Shown piece by piece: positions 43,021-52,799 of a stretch of DNA of 64,000 bases (position 1 is the stretch's first letter; each line of letters opens with the position of its first letter). A program made the position numbers and the translations under genes. Under the pieces are notes generated by a model. It made no database searches. It was not told where the DNA came from and was given only the letters and a program-made list of their open reading frames with translations. The DNA is from Clostridiales bacterium. GTDB taxonomy: Bacteria > Bacillota > Clostridia > Lachnospirales > Lachnospiraceae. Where the stretch lies: contig JAAYNV010000028.1 in assembly GCA_012520645.1 (NCBI GenBank), forward strand, positions 1-64,000, in the 5' to 3' direction.

Positions 43021-43353
43021 TTACTTTTTATACTTCTTCAGCTGAACAAAATCTTCCATCAGACCAAGTACCTTTTCACGACCTTCCTCATTCAGCTTTA
43101 CATGATACTGCATGACACGATTCTCCAGAAGCTGTTCACCGATGGTCACGTCCCGATCCAGCGATGAAAAATCAATGGGATTCAATTTCAGCTTATCACA
43201 CATACGGATCACCGTACCATATGCCATTCCCTCGATCCCCCGATCCAGTGCCGTTACCAGCGTACTATATGGAATATCCATCTCCATAGCAAACTGCCTT
43301 ACACTTCTGTACTGTGATAAGATTTCTTTTTTCAGAATCTTTGATTTCGTCAT
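43021..43353 (-). CDS. XRE-family HTH regulator
   Basis: SVRQFAMEMDIPYSTLVTALDRGIEGMAYGTVIRMCDKLKL. Confidence 0.8.
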   Translation of the reverse strand: MTKSKILKKEILSQYRSVRQFAMEMDIPYSTLVTALDRGIEGMAYGTVIRMCDKLKLNPIDFSSLDRDVTIGEQLLENRVMQYHVKLNEEGREKVLGLMEDFVQLKKYKK

Positions 43354-43496
43354 ATGCTATACCTCGCTCATGAGTTTTTGTTTCCTTCTTAGGTATTATA
43401 ACATATTATCACTATTTCGTACATATGGAAATCCGGATTATTGAAAGGTTTTGCATGGAAAATGCAAGCAGTCAGGTTTCACTCCAACTGCTTGCA

Positions 43497-43661
43497 TTAA
43501 TGTCTTGTCTTACTTATTTCTTCTAAGATTTCGAATGCTTTTTCTTCCAGATCGTCTTCAAAAGCTCCGATTCTTGAAATTGCTGTTGCTGTAGTGCTTC
43601 CCACATCATAGACAGCCTGACATACCACTTCCAAGGTTTTGTCCATCAATTTCTTTAACAT
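43497..43661 (-). CDS. Possible 54-aa small protein
   Basis: Minus: MLKKLMDKTLEVVCQAVYDVGSTTATAISRIGAFEDDLEEKAFEILEEISKTRH*, stop overlaps a perfect hairpin AATGCAAGCAGT...ACTGCTTGCATT. Confidence 0.4.
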   Translation of the reverse strand: MLKKLMDKTLEVVCQAVYDVGSTTATAISRIGAFEDDLEEKAFEILEEISKTRH

Positions 43662-43734
43662 TTTTCTTTCCTAAGTTTACAAAATATTATTAAAACAGCG
43701 ACCGCTGTTTCAATCAGTATCGTTTCTATATCAA

Positions 43735-44240
43735 AAACAAATCCTTTGCCGCAACACTGGATACCTGCTCAACTCCTCCGGCATCTGCATATATTCTGTT
43801 GTATGAAATGAGAAATTCGTTGCTCCAAATATGTCCTCAATCACCAAACCACATTCTGAAAACAATTTACAGATACTATTCAATGTAAAAAACTAACATG
43901 CATTCGATCTAATATTCCTGCTTCCTCATAATCAAAGCTGCCCTTTAACAAAGTCATAAAAACCGACATATGCATCAAGTTCGGAATACTACGCATAAAC
44001 TCCCATCTTCTTTTAAATAGGGCAAAACCGTATGGCTAATTTCTACAGATCGTATAAATATTCCAATACATCCCCTAAAATAATATAATCAAAACTATTC
44101 TCTCAACAAGAAATTTCTATGCCTTCCACGTTACCCTGAATAACATCCAAATATCTAACACCAATTCGCGTAATCTTCTCTGCTAGTTCAATTTCTTTTA
44201 CTTCCACCTTCGGTCAGCGATTAATCTGGATGCCATTGAC
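43735..44240 (-). pseudogene. Decayed SAM-dependent methyltransferase remnant
   Basis: Minus translation with multiple stops: KEIELAEKITRIGVRYLDVIQGNVEGIEISC*ENSFDYIILGDVLEYLYDL*...NSICKLFSECGLVIEDIFGATNFSFHTTEYMQMPEELSRYPVL. Confidence 0.7.
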
Positions 44241-44335
44241 TTATCCGAAGATATCATCGTCTATACACTACTTATTAAAAAACCCAATTAGTAGCAGGAT
44301 AAAATAATAGTAACTCTCTGTTTTCTCACCAGGAT

Positions 44336-45853
44336 TTATGATTTTATTTCATGTAAATATTGCTTTCCATCTTTGATAAAACTTATAATAATTAATATCA
44401 TTACTATCCCTATCGGAAAAGCTGCAATAATGCTTACAGATTGTAAATTGTTCATGCTACTTTCAGAGAAAACAAGAGCAATAGGAAGAATAATAAGCAT
44501 GATACACCATAGAAACTGAATTATTTTATGTGGCTTTTCGTTTTCTTCCAACTTATAATAGCTATAACAAGATGCTGTATATGCTATAGAGTCAAAGGAT
44601 GTTGCATAAAAAGCAATCATAGTAAATAATACAACTACCAGAACAAACGGAGCACACGGTAACGTTTTGATGATATTAATAATCATCGAACACAAATCCC
44701 CGTTTGCCTCATACTGCGCGATAAAATCCAAAACGCCGGATGTCTGTAATCCAAGAGAGTAATTACCCAAAACGATAAAGCTCACTATGGTAGAACCTAC
44801 ACTAAATACATATCCTCCGAGGATAGTCTGTCTTATTGTTCTACCTCTTGAGATATTACCAATAAAGAACGGAGCAGCAACGCACCATACCATCCAGTAT
44901 GCCCAATAGTAAATTGTCCACTCTTGCGGAAAATTAGTCTTACGTATCGGATCAGTATATGTAGCAAGACCGATAAAGTTCTGGATGGTTCTCCCCAAAG
45001 ACTCAAATCCAGTATCAATAATATATCTTGTTTTACCACTAAAGATTAAAACAAACAAAATCAATCCAAAAAACATATAAATACAGACTTTGGCCAAAAC
45101 ACTGATGCCCTTAATTCCATGAAGCAGCGCATATGTATAAACAGCACAGGTAATCAGAAGAATGGTAATAGTAATAACTGTTCTGTTGATTGTAATATGG
45201 AATAGCTCGCCAATGATACTCGCCATAAGAGGGGTAGCTACACTAAAAGTTGTGGCAGTTCCAGCGAGAAGTGCGAACACTGCCAATAGGTCAATTACTC
45301 TTCCACCAAATCCGTCTGCATATTTTCCAATAATAGGACGGCAGGCTTCTGAATATTTCTGTCTATTTCTCTTTCTCACATGAAGCATAAAGCCAAAAGC
45401 AACAGCCAGAACCAGATAAAATCCCCAAGGAATAAAGCTCCAATGGAAAATCGGGAACACACCTGACCATTCCTGAATACTGCCCAATTCTGCAATGTGC
45501 GGATTCGTGGCATACATAACCCATTCTGAGAAAGAATAGAACAGAATGTCAGCAGCAAGTCCACATGTAAACATCATACTTCCCCAGGTAAAGAAAGAAT
45601 ATCTGGATTTCTCATTCGGCTCACCAAGCACAATATCACCATACTTAGAAATCGCCAAGAACATTGAAACTAAAAACATTCCAAGACCAATAATTAAATA
45701 ATATGTTCCAAAAGTATCCCCGAAAAAAAATCGAATCTTGCAAAGCACTTCGTTAGACTGATTCGGAAACTCAAAAAACAGCAGACTCAATCCAACAACA
45801 ATCACCAACGGTACCAATGTTATCATCCAATCAATTTTATTCTGGCTTTTCAT
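44336..45853 (-). CDS. BCCT-family betaine/choline/carnitine transporter
   Basis: WTIYYWAYWMVWCVAAPFFIGNISRGRTIRQTILGGY; 12-TM-like. Confidence 0.93.
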   Translation of the reverse strand: MKSQNKIDWMITLVPLVIVVGLSLLFFEFPNQSNEVLCKIRFFFGDTFGTYYLIIGLGMFLVSMFLAISKYGDIVLGEPNEKSRYSFFTWGSMMFTCGLAADILFYSFSEWVMYATNPHIAELGSIQEWSGVFPIFHWSFIPWGFYLVLAVAFGFMLHVRKRNRQKYSEACRPIIGKYADGFGGRVIDLLAVFALLAGTATTFSVATPLMASIIGELFHITINRTVITITILLITCAVYTYALLHGIKGISVLAKVCIYMFFGLILFVLIFSGKTRYIIDTGFESLGRTIQNFIGLATYTDPIRKTNFPQEWTIYYWAYWMVWCVAAPFFIGNISRGRTIRQTILGGYVFSVGSTIVSFIVLGNYSLGLQTSGVLDFIAQYEANGDLCSMIINIIKTLPCAPFVLVVVLFTMIAFYATSFDSIAYTASCYSYYKLEENEKPHKIIQFLWCIMLIILPIALVFSESSMNNLQSVSIIAAFPIGIVMILIIISFIKDGKQYLHEIKS

Positions 45854-45854
45854 C

Positions 45855-46571
45855 TCACTTTTCCTCCACATATTTTTTATAGTTGCTATCGAGAGCTGCC
45901 AACTCCCTTAGACTATCCACCTCAATAATATCTGATTTAATCATAGGTCTGATACCTAGATCATACTCATCAAAATGGCAGAACATCACTACATCATCCC
46001 AGTAGATTTGTCTGTTCTGTTTCTCATCAAACTCATATTCCAAGTGCGCCTTTAGCTTTCGCCCATCTTCTGCGGACCACCGTGAAATACTATATAGCTG
46101 CCAACCACCTACTCCACCTGCTTTAGAACAAGCAACCACCCTTCCTTCATCAACCTGCATAAGCCATTCATCCGTTTCTCCATCTATCCATACAGCATTA
46201 TATCCGGATTTTTCAAACTCGGGAGAAAGAATTGAATCATTGTATATAATCTGGTCTCCATCCAGGATGATTGAATCCTCGATGTATTCTCTTGCCACAT
46301 ACAATGATGAAATATTATTACATGAATCATAAAAAGGATTCTCCAAAATCTTTACCCCATATTCTTTCTCCAGAACGCAAAACTGATCTTTTAAAAATCC
46401 AACTACCACATAAATCTCAAAAATTCCATTCTTTCGAAGTCCACGAATAACCGTATCAATCATTCTTACCCCATTTACCATTACAAGCGGCTTTGGTGTA
46501 GTCAGTGTCACAGGCTCCATTCGTTTTCCAATCCCTGCCGCCATAATGATTGCTCGTTTTACCTTATTCAC
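45855..46571 (-). CDS. Nucleotidyltransferase (LicC-like, phosphocholine cytidylyltransferase candidate)
   Basis: RAIIMAAGIGKRMEPVTLTTPKPLVMVNGVRMIDTVIRGL. Confidence 0.85.
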   Translation of the reverse strand: MNKVKRAIIMAAGIGKRMEPVTLTTPKPLVMVNGVRMIDTVIRGLRKNGIFEIYVVVGFLKDQFCVLEKEYGVKILENPFYDSCNNISSLYVAREYIEDSIILDGDQIIYNDSILSPEFEKSGYNAVWIDGETDEWLMQVDEGRVVACSKAGGVGGWQLYSISRWSAEDGRKLKAHLEYEFDEKQNRQIYWDDVVMFCHFDEYDLGIRPMIKSDIIEVDSLRELAALDSNYKKYVEEK

Positions 46572-48366
46572 TTTTCATCAACTCCTCCTTTACAATTTTG
46601 TAATAATCCTTCGCATAACGGTACTGACGAAGGGAATATTCTCCGAACTCAATACCCAGATTTCTCTTATACTCGCACCAATTGCTCCAAAGCAGACCAC
46701 ATGCTGCAATATAGCAATAAATTTTTATCCTTATCTGATCTAGGCAATTTCCATCAAAATAGATATTGATTAGCTGGTCTGTTTGTTCCTTGCTATAGAG
46801 TGAATAAATACAGAACATTGCAATGTCAACATGAGGGTCCTGCATACCAGAATACTCCCAATCAATCAATCGGATATCTCCATCTGCAGTAAAAAGGAAG
46901 TTGTCTGGCACCGCATCAATATGAGTCAAACATTTGTGTTCTATGTGTGCATCGATATATGGTTTTAAAGAGAATACATTCTCCTTTGTTTTCTGATAAT
47001 CCTTGTAAATCGACGTTGCTCCACTCCAGAGGCTTTCATAGAAATCAATCTGACCAAAGATATCGAATTCATGCTCAACTATCAAATTAAGAGAATGGAA
47101 TTCCTTCAGCTTTTTCATACTTTTTTTCAAATCTTCAACATTATTAGAATCACAAACTCTTGCACCTTCCAATAATTTTGTTATCTTATATCCATTTTCT
47201 AAATCAATATATACTATATCATCGCATATACCTTTATCAGCAATGGTTCTATATACCTCAGCCTCTTGCTTTCTGTTTATTATCAGCCCGGTACCTTTCC
47301 CTGGAGTACGCATAATATACTTCTGTCCTTTACAGTTGAAAAGGAAGGAGCGATTTGTCATACCTTTCTTAAGCACTTGAATGCCTGTTATATCTGAAGC
47401 AGATACTTTAAAGGTATTAGCAATTACAGAAATTGCTTCAGATTTTAGATGATTAGTTTCCTCATCCAGTTCTCGCAATTGCTCATATGTATTTATCTCA
47501 ACTGCATCTGCAGCATGAACTACTCTTGCCTGCACAACCATACGATCATTCTCATAAAGTGTCTCTTCCCAGAAAGCGTTACAATATTTTTCAGCTTTAT
47601 CAAACTCAAGCAGTCTCTCTTTCACAATTCTACTCGTTTCCCCTACAAGATATGAAATGCCAATCATAGCATTTCCTCCCTGTTTTTCCTGAACATTAAC
47701 AAGCTCCATTTTCCTATTTACTCTTACAGCGCTTTCATTATCCACAAGCTCACTCACCATATACCATGAATATAGTTCATATCTGTGGAATGGATTTCTA
47801 TCACACCAAATATCACACGGAACAATGTAGGTGTTTGAAATGTAAGATGAGGCTAACGCCAACGAATGAAGATTATTGGCGGATAAATATTCTTCATTAA
47901 CAATTAGCTCAACTCCGAATTCATCCATAAGATACTCAAACTGCTCTTTCATGAATCCAACCACTACATAAATTTCAGTAATCCCGATTTCATGAAGTTG
48001 TTGGATGATACGCTCTATAAGCGGTTCGCCATTTACCTCTAGCAAAGCCTTAGGTATCTGGGTATTAATAGGAACCATGCGCATTCCCAATCCTGCGGCA
48101 AGTATAATAGCATTTTTCGGAGACTTTGACTTGAATTCTTGATCTGCCTTTGCTGTCGGTCGTATTTGTTCATCAATAAATCCCTCTTTGATGAGATTTC
48201 TCAGAGAACGATTGACCACACCAAGGGAATGCCCAGAGGCTTCTGATAAGATACGCTGATTTACAAAAGGTTCCAATAATAGCGTGCTTAATATGTCTGC
48301 TTCTTGTTTTTTCAAATTGAAATTCCTCCTTTTCACGAACATTTTCTTTTTCATTTTCATGAACAA
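46564..48366 (-). CDS. Trifunctional fusion: winged HTH - nucleotidyltransferase (LicC-like) - choline kinase (LicA-like)
   Basis: N-term wHTH (SEASGHSLGVVNRSLRNLIKEG), NAIILAAGLGMRMVPINTQIPKALLEVNGEPLIERII, C-term CLTHIDAVPDNFLFTADGDIRLIDWEYSGMQDPHVD. Confidence 0.88.
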   Translation of the reverse strand: MFMKMKKKMFVKRRNFNLKKQEADILSTLLLEPFVNQRILSEASGHSLGVVNRSLRNLIKEGFIDEQIRPTAKADQEFKSKSPKNAIILAAGLGMRMVPINTQIPKALLEVNGEPLIERIIQQLHEIGITEIYVVVGFMKEQFEYLMDEFGVELIVNEEYLSANNLHSLALASSYISNTYIVPCDIWCDRNPFHRYELYSWYMVSELVDNESAVRVNRKMELVNVQEKQGGNAMIGISYLVGETSRIVKERLLEFDKAEKYCNAFWEETLYENDRMVVQARVVHAADAVEINTYEQLRELDEETNHLKSEAISVIANTFKVSASDITGIQVLKKGMTNRSFLFNCKGQKYIMRTPGKGTGLIINRKQEAEVYRTIADKGICDDIVYIDLENGYKITKLLEGARVCDSNNVEDLKKSMKKLKEFHSLNLIVEHEFDIFGQIDFYESLWSGATSIYKDYQKTKENVFSLKPYIDAHIEHKCLTHIDAVPDNFLFTADGDIRLIDWEYSGMQDPHVDIAMFCIYSLYSKEQTDQLINIYFDGNCLDQIRIKIYCYIAACGLLWSNWCEYKRNLGIEFGEYSLRQYRYAKDYYKIVKEELMKSE

Positions 48367-48503
48367 TACACTCAGATAAAACCTATCTCCACTTTGTGTT
48401 ACTCTAAGAAAGCAAAGGTAGATAGGTTATTTCTTTGATGTCTTAACTTATAATACCATTATGGTGTAATATTCTGAACACTCACATATACAACACGATA
48501 ACA

Positions 48504-48837
48504 TCATTTTTTATACATACGTTCCAAAACTTCCAGTGCATATTTTTCATCCACAAAATAGGAAAAGACACTATTGGATAAAATTGCATCATACTTTGTT
48601 TCTGTTTCCAGATTGATCGCTTCATCACAAACTAAATCACCGGATGTTAAAACTGTTTTGGCACATTCTATCATCGACTGTGAATAATCCACTGTTTCTT
48701 TTTAACTCCAAAAAGACTTTTTCCTTATCTCCGGTATTTAATATCTGCCTATCTACCGAACGATTTTCCCATATGCTTTTCCAATAATTCACCTGATCTT
48801 CTCCTTTGTCCTTCTCTTCTGATATATTGCTTTCCAT
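48504..48837 (-). pseudogene. Frameshifted/truncated SAM methyltransferase fragment
   Basis: Two short ORFs in different frames: QVNYWKSIWENRSVDRQILNTGDKEKVFLELKRNSG... and MDYSQSMIECAKTVL...YDAILSNSVFSYFVDEKYALEVLERM. Confidence 0.65.
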
Positions 48838-49770
48838 TTTTGATTTTTGCTGTCAGATCTTTCATAAAAATATTATTCTGAAGCAGATAGCATAGCAGTT
48901 CCCTGCTACTAATTTCTTGTCCCAACTCACACATAATATAATTTGCCTGGGATGGAAAGACCGTTAAATAGGGAATCGCTTTCAATTCTTCAATTAGCTG
49001 ACTCCTGCTTTCCTTCACTTTTTGTAATGCCGACATATAATCTTTTTTATACTTGTCTGCAATCTGCATATAAAATTCCCCAAAGGAATTAATATTTCAA
49101 ATAGACAAGTTATTCTTTATTTGCCGGATAACCTCCTGATTGCCGCTTGCCAGTACCCCTAACCTCGCTCCGGGAATTCCATGTGATTTTGAAATACTTT
49201 TCACTACAAAAAGTCCCTCACTATATTGGTCCAGCCATTTTGGCGAAATTTGAGTTAATTCTTCCTTCATTTTGTCTGACGGGTAATATGGATTGACTAA
49301 ATAGCAATAATCCAATATTTTGGGATAACGCCAGTATCCTCCATAGCGCCTTGCTATTGCATCATACTCTGCCTCTATACTCTCAGCGAATAAACTTTCT
49401 GCTATATCAAGATCCTGTATATCATCAATTTCCTCTTCAAAGATCAGATCCGACTCTAACAACAGGCTGTCTTCCGATATTAAATACTCCTTTGCCAGCG
49501 CCAGCGAGTAGATATTATTGGTCTTATGATAAATTGGATTGTTGATATGACATATAGGCGTCTTTACATTTAAAGTTCCAACATAATCAATTAGTTTTTT
49601 CCTTCATATCCTACTACGATAACAATTCTTGACAGCCCCTTTTTGTCTAAAATACCTAATGCCCGTTCTATCAAAGTAACGCCATTCACCTTTACCATAC
49701 ATTTGGTATTTCCGGCCGTTAATTCTTTTAATCGCTTTCCCATTCCCGCAGCCAAAATAATTGCCTGCAT
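48820..49770 (-). pseudogene. Degraded NTP-transferase/PLP aminotransferase fusion gene
   Basis: MQAIILAAGMGKRLKELTAGNTKCMVKVNGVTLIERALG (49770) ... DSLLLESDLIFEEEIDDI ... ISKSHGIPGARLGVLAS ... QANYIMCELGQEISSRELLCYLLQNNIFMKDL split over several frames with loss of the middle. Confidence 0.75.
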
Positions 49771-49851
49771 ATGTTTCCTCCTGCAATAATAAGTTATCAT
49801 TTTCCTCCAAGTCTGATATAATAAATTTATCTTGATTGGAGGAATACATTT

Positions 49852-51006
49852 ATGAAAATGTTATTTTATAGTTGGTCCGGAATCACTGAAAAAGATGCGA
49901 TGCAGACCCTTCAAAAAATGGGGGTTCACATCACAGTTCTTTCACATTCTCCCAAAAACTATAACGAGGATCCAGATCTTCTTTTAAGACTGGAGCAGCT
50001 TTACCGTCAACAGCCTTTTGACTGTGTCTTTTCGTTTAACTACTTTCCGGTAATCTCTACCTTCTGCAATCAAATGAAAATAAAATATTTATCCTGGGTA
50101 TATGATTCTCCACATTTGACCCTTTTTTCTAAAACAGTTTTTAATAACTGTAATAATATCTTTCTGTTTGACCGTTGTATGTATCAGGAAATGATTGAAA
50201 TGGGAGCAAAACATATTCATTATCTTCCCCTCGCAGTCAACACTGATCGTCTGCATTTTTTACAGTCATCTTTCCCATCCGGTTATATACATGACATTTC
50301 CTTTGTCGGAACACTATATAACGACCAGTATAATTTTTATGATCAGATCCAGTATCTGCCTCCCCATATAAAAGGGACTCTGGATGGATTAATTCAATCT
50401 CAACTACAGATATGCGGATATGACTTTTTACAGGATATGATTACTCCTGAAATGTGCAATGAAATTTTTAAATATATTCATTTAAGTCTGGGAGAAGAGT
50501 ATTTAAAATGTGAAAAAAATATTTTTTTGAATATTCTTTACCGCAAAATATCTACATTAGAACGGCAAAACTTTATCAATACTATCAGCCAGCTATTTCC
50601 CACTGCGCTTTACTGCAAAACTCCTACTCCCGAATTTCCTTCCGTTATAAATATGGGATATTCCGATCCCTATACTCAGACACCTATGGTTTTCAAGCGC
50701 AGCCGCATTAACTTAAATATCACGCTCCGCTCTATTCAATCTGGAATCCCACTAAGAATTCTCGATATCATGGGAGCTGGAGGTTTTGTACTTTCCAATT
50801 ACCAGAGTGAACTTTCCGAATATTTTGATATCGGTACAGAAATTGTAATTTATGAAAATCTGGATGACTGTCTGGAGAAAATTGATTATTACCTTAAACA
50901 CGACGAACTGCGGGAGAAAATCGCCCAAAAAGGTCATGAAAAAGTTGTCCAATTATTTACTTACGAACGCCAGTTAGGAAAACTGTTAGATATTGCTTTG
51001 CTCTAA
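49852..51006 (+). CDS. CgeB-like / DUF3880 glycosyltransferase
   Basis: CVFSFNYFPVISTFCNQMKIKYLSWVYDSPHLTLFS..., C-term RSIQSGIPLRILDIMGAGGFVLSNYQSELSEYF. Confidence 0.85.
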   Translation: MKMLFYSWSGITEKDAMQTLQKMGVHITVLSHSPKNYNEDPDLLLRLEQLYRQQPFDCVFSFNYFPVISTFCNQMKIKYLSWVYDSPHLTLFSKTVFNNCNNIFLFDRCMYQEMIEMGAKHIHYLPLAVNTDRLHFLQSSFPSGYIHDISFVGTLYNDQYNFYDQIQYLPPHIKGTLDGLIQSQLQICGYDFLQDMITPEMCNEIFKYIHLSLGEEYLKCEKNIFLNILYRKISTLERQNFINTISQLFPTALYCKTPTPEFPSVINMGYSDPYTQTPMVFKRSRINLNITLRSIQSGIPLRILDIMGAGGFVLSNYQSELSEYFDIGTEIVIYENLDDCLEKIDYYLKHDELREKIAQKGHEKVVQLFTYERQLGKLLDIALL

Positions 51007-52530
51007 TATTCCATCCAAATTTTCTTTAATGATTTTCTCCTCCGGATACAACTCATTGGCAATCGCAAGCCACCTTACTGCTGTTTTCGTTTTTCCTTGT
51101 GCATAAGAACAACAGGCCTTTGCAAACAGAATATCACAATCCAATTGCATCGAATCATCGAAAGATTGCAACATTTTTTCTACAAGACTATAATCCTCTC
51201 CGCTAATTGCATTGTTCAGCTGCACTTTCTTGTCATACTCATAATCTTCGGTTCCAAGAAATGCAGAAATATACTCTCGCGCTTCTTCAAGACTTCCGCA
51301 TTCTTTTCCCGTCATGCACTTAACACAGAGATTCAACAGATCATTTCCATTGCGAAATGTATTAGCATGACTGATATGACTTACTACACATAATACAATA
51401 TCCTGTTCATCACTGCATTTATCAACGATATGTCGCTTTGTTATAAACCGCCTGGCATAATTATACTGATAAAAAAACTGTATATCTTCACCATTCTTCT
51501 GGGCATCCCGGTATATTTTATCCAATACACTATCGACCATATTCTCCCAATTTTTCCTATCCTCATCCACCAGTATCGTTATATATTCAAGATAAACTTT
51601 ATCTGAGAGTAAATTCTCAATAAATCTTAAGCGTTCTGATAATGATATTCCCTGAATATTTCCTATCATATTGAGTTCTATCTGCAATCCACCCAAATGT
51701 ATTGCACATAAACACTTCAAATTCTTCTCATTATCCTTTTTCCACATTTTTAATAACAATAAGGTTTGAAAAAAAATTTCATCATAACACAAATATCGTT
51801 CTTTATAATAATATGACATTGATACAGAATTAGCTCTGACCCTATAATAATAAAGCGGTTCTTCTATACACACACAACTTTTCGCTATCTGCAAAAGTCT
51901 TAAACAAGTATACGTATCTCCACCTTGAGAAATATAAGCAGGTCTCTCATAAATATATTTCATATTTTCTATATATAATTCTCTTTTGATCAGCTTTCCC
52001 CATACCGGTCTAAAAGCATTATAAAAATCTCTAATATCATCTCCTAACTCAGAAATATCTTCAGACTCAAATTGCTTTGGCACAACTATACGACCTATTC
52101 TCTTTATATCATCATTCAAAAATTGAACCGAACCCGCTGCAATTATATCAACTTCTCCATCCTTAGACTTCCCATATAATTTCTTTAGAAATTCAACATG
52201 TAAAATATCATCGCTATCTAAGTCCGCTATATACTTGCCCCTTGCAAAAGCAAGCAAATCTAAATAAGTATAATAGCCTTCTTCATTCTGTACAATAGAA
52301 TTATAATTTTTCTTATTGAAATATAAGCGTATTCTATTATCTCTTTCCGCATATTCTTTTAATATATCCCCGGTTCTATCAGTTGATCCATTTTCTAAAA
52401 CAATCCACTCAAAATCAGCAAATTTTTGATTTATCACGCTTTTAATGCAGTCTTCAATATATTTTTCAACATTATATGCACGTGTTATAATAGTCACCTT
52501 TATTTTATGCTCTACTGTATTCTCTTTCAT
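50986..52530 (-). CDS. GT2 family glycosyltransferase
   Basis: KVTIITRAYNVEKYIEDCIKSVINQKFADFEWIVLENGSTDRTGDIL...YIADLDSDD. Confidence 0.9.
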   Translation of the reverse strand: MKENTVEHKIKVTIITRAYNVEKYIEDCIKSVINQKFADFEWIVLENGSTDRTGDILKEYAERDNRIRLYFNKKNYNSIVQNEEGYYTYLDLLAFARGKYIADLDSDDILHVEFLKKLYGKSKDGEVDIIAAGSVQFLNDDIKRIGRIVVPKQFESEDISELGDDIRDFYNAFRPVWGKLIKRELYIENMKYIYERPAYISQGGDTYTCLRLLQIAKSCVCIEEPLYYYRVRANSVSMSYYYKERYLCYDEIFFQTLLLLKMWKKDNEKNLKCLCAIHLGGLQIELNMIGNIQGISLSERLRFIENLLSDKVYLEYITILVDEDRKNWENMVDSVLDKIYRDAQKNGEDIQFFYQYNYARRFITKRHIVDKCSDEQDIVLCVVSHISHANTFRNGNDLLNLCVKCMTGKECGSLEEAREYISAFLGTEDYEYDKKVQLNNAISGEDYSLVEKMLQSFDDSMQLDCDILFAKACCSYAQGKTKTAVRWLAIANELYPEEKIIKENLDGILEQSNI

Positions 52531-52549
52531 ACTGTTTCACTTGCCTTTA

Positions 52550-52792
52550 CTATTTATTATCAACTTTATCCTTCACAAAATTGACAATATTCATAACATT
52601 TTCAAAGTTCTCCTTTGCTATTTCATCCAAGTCTATAACAATGTTATAAGTTTCCTCAATTTCCTGCACCAGAAGAAACAAAGCCACGGAATCTAAAATG
52701 CCACCTTCCAAAAGATTTGTTTCCTTATCAAATTCTTCATACGGTTGAATTTCCTCAATTAATTCTATAATTTTCTTTTCTATTTCTTCCAT
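52550..52792 (-). CDS. Acyl/peptidyl carrier protein
   Basis: MEEIEKKIIELIEEIQPYEEFDKETNLLEGGILDSVALFLLVQEIEETYNI with GGxLDS phosphopantetheine site. Confidence 0.85.
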   Translation of the reverse strand: MEEIEKKIIELIEEIQPYEEFDKETNLLEGGILDSVALFLLVQEIEETYNIVIDLDEIAKENFENVMNIVNFVKDKVDNK

Positions 52793-52799
52793 AGTTCCA

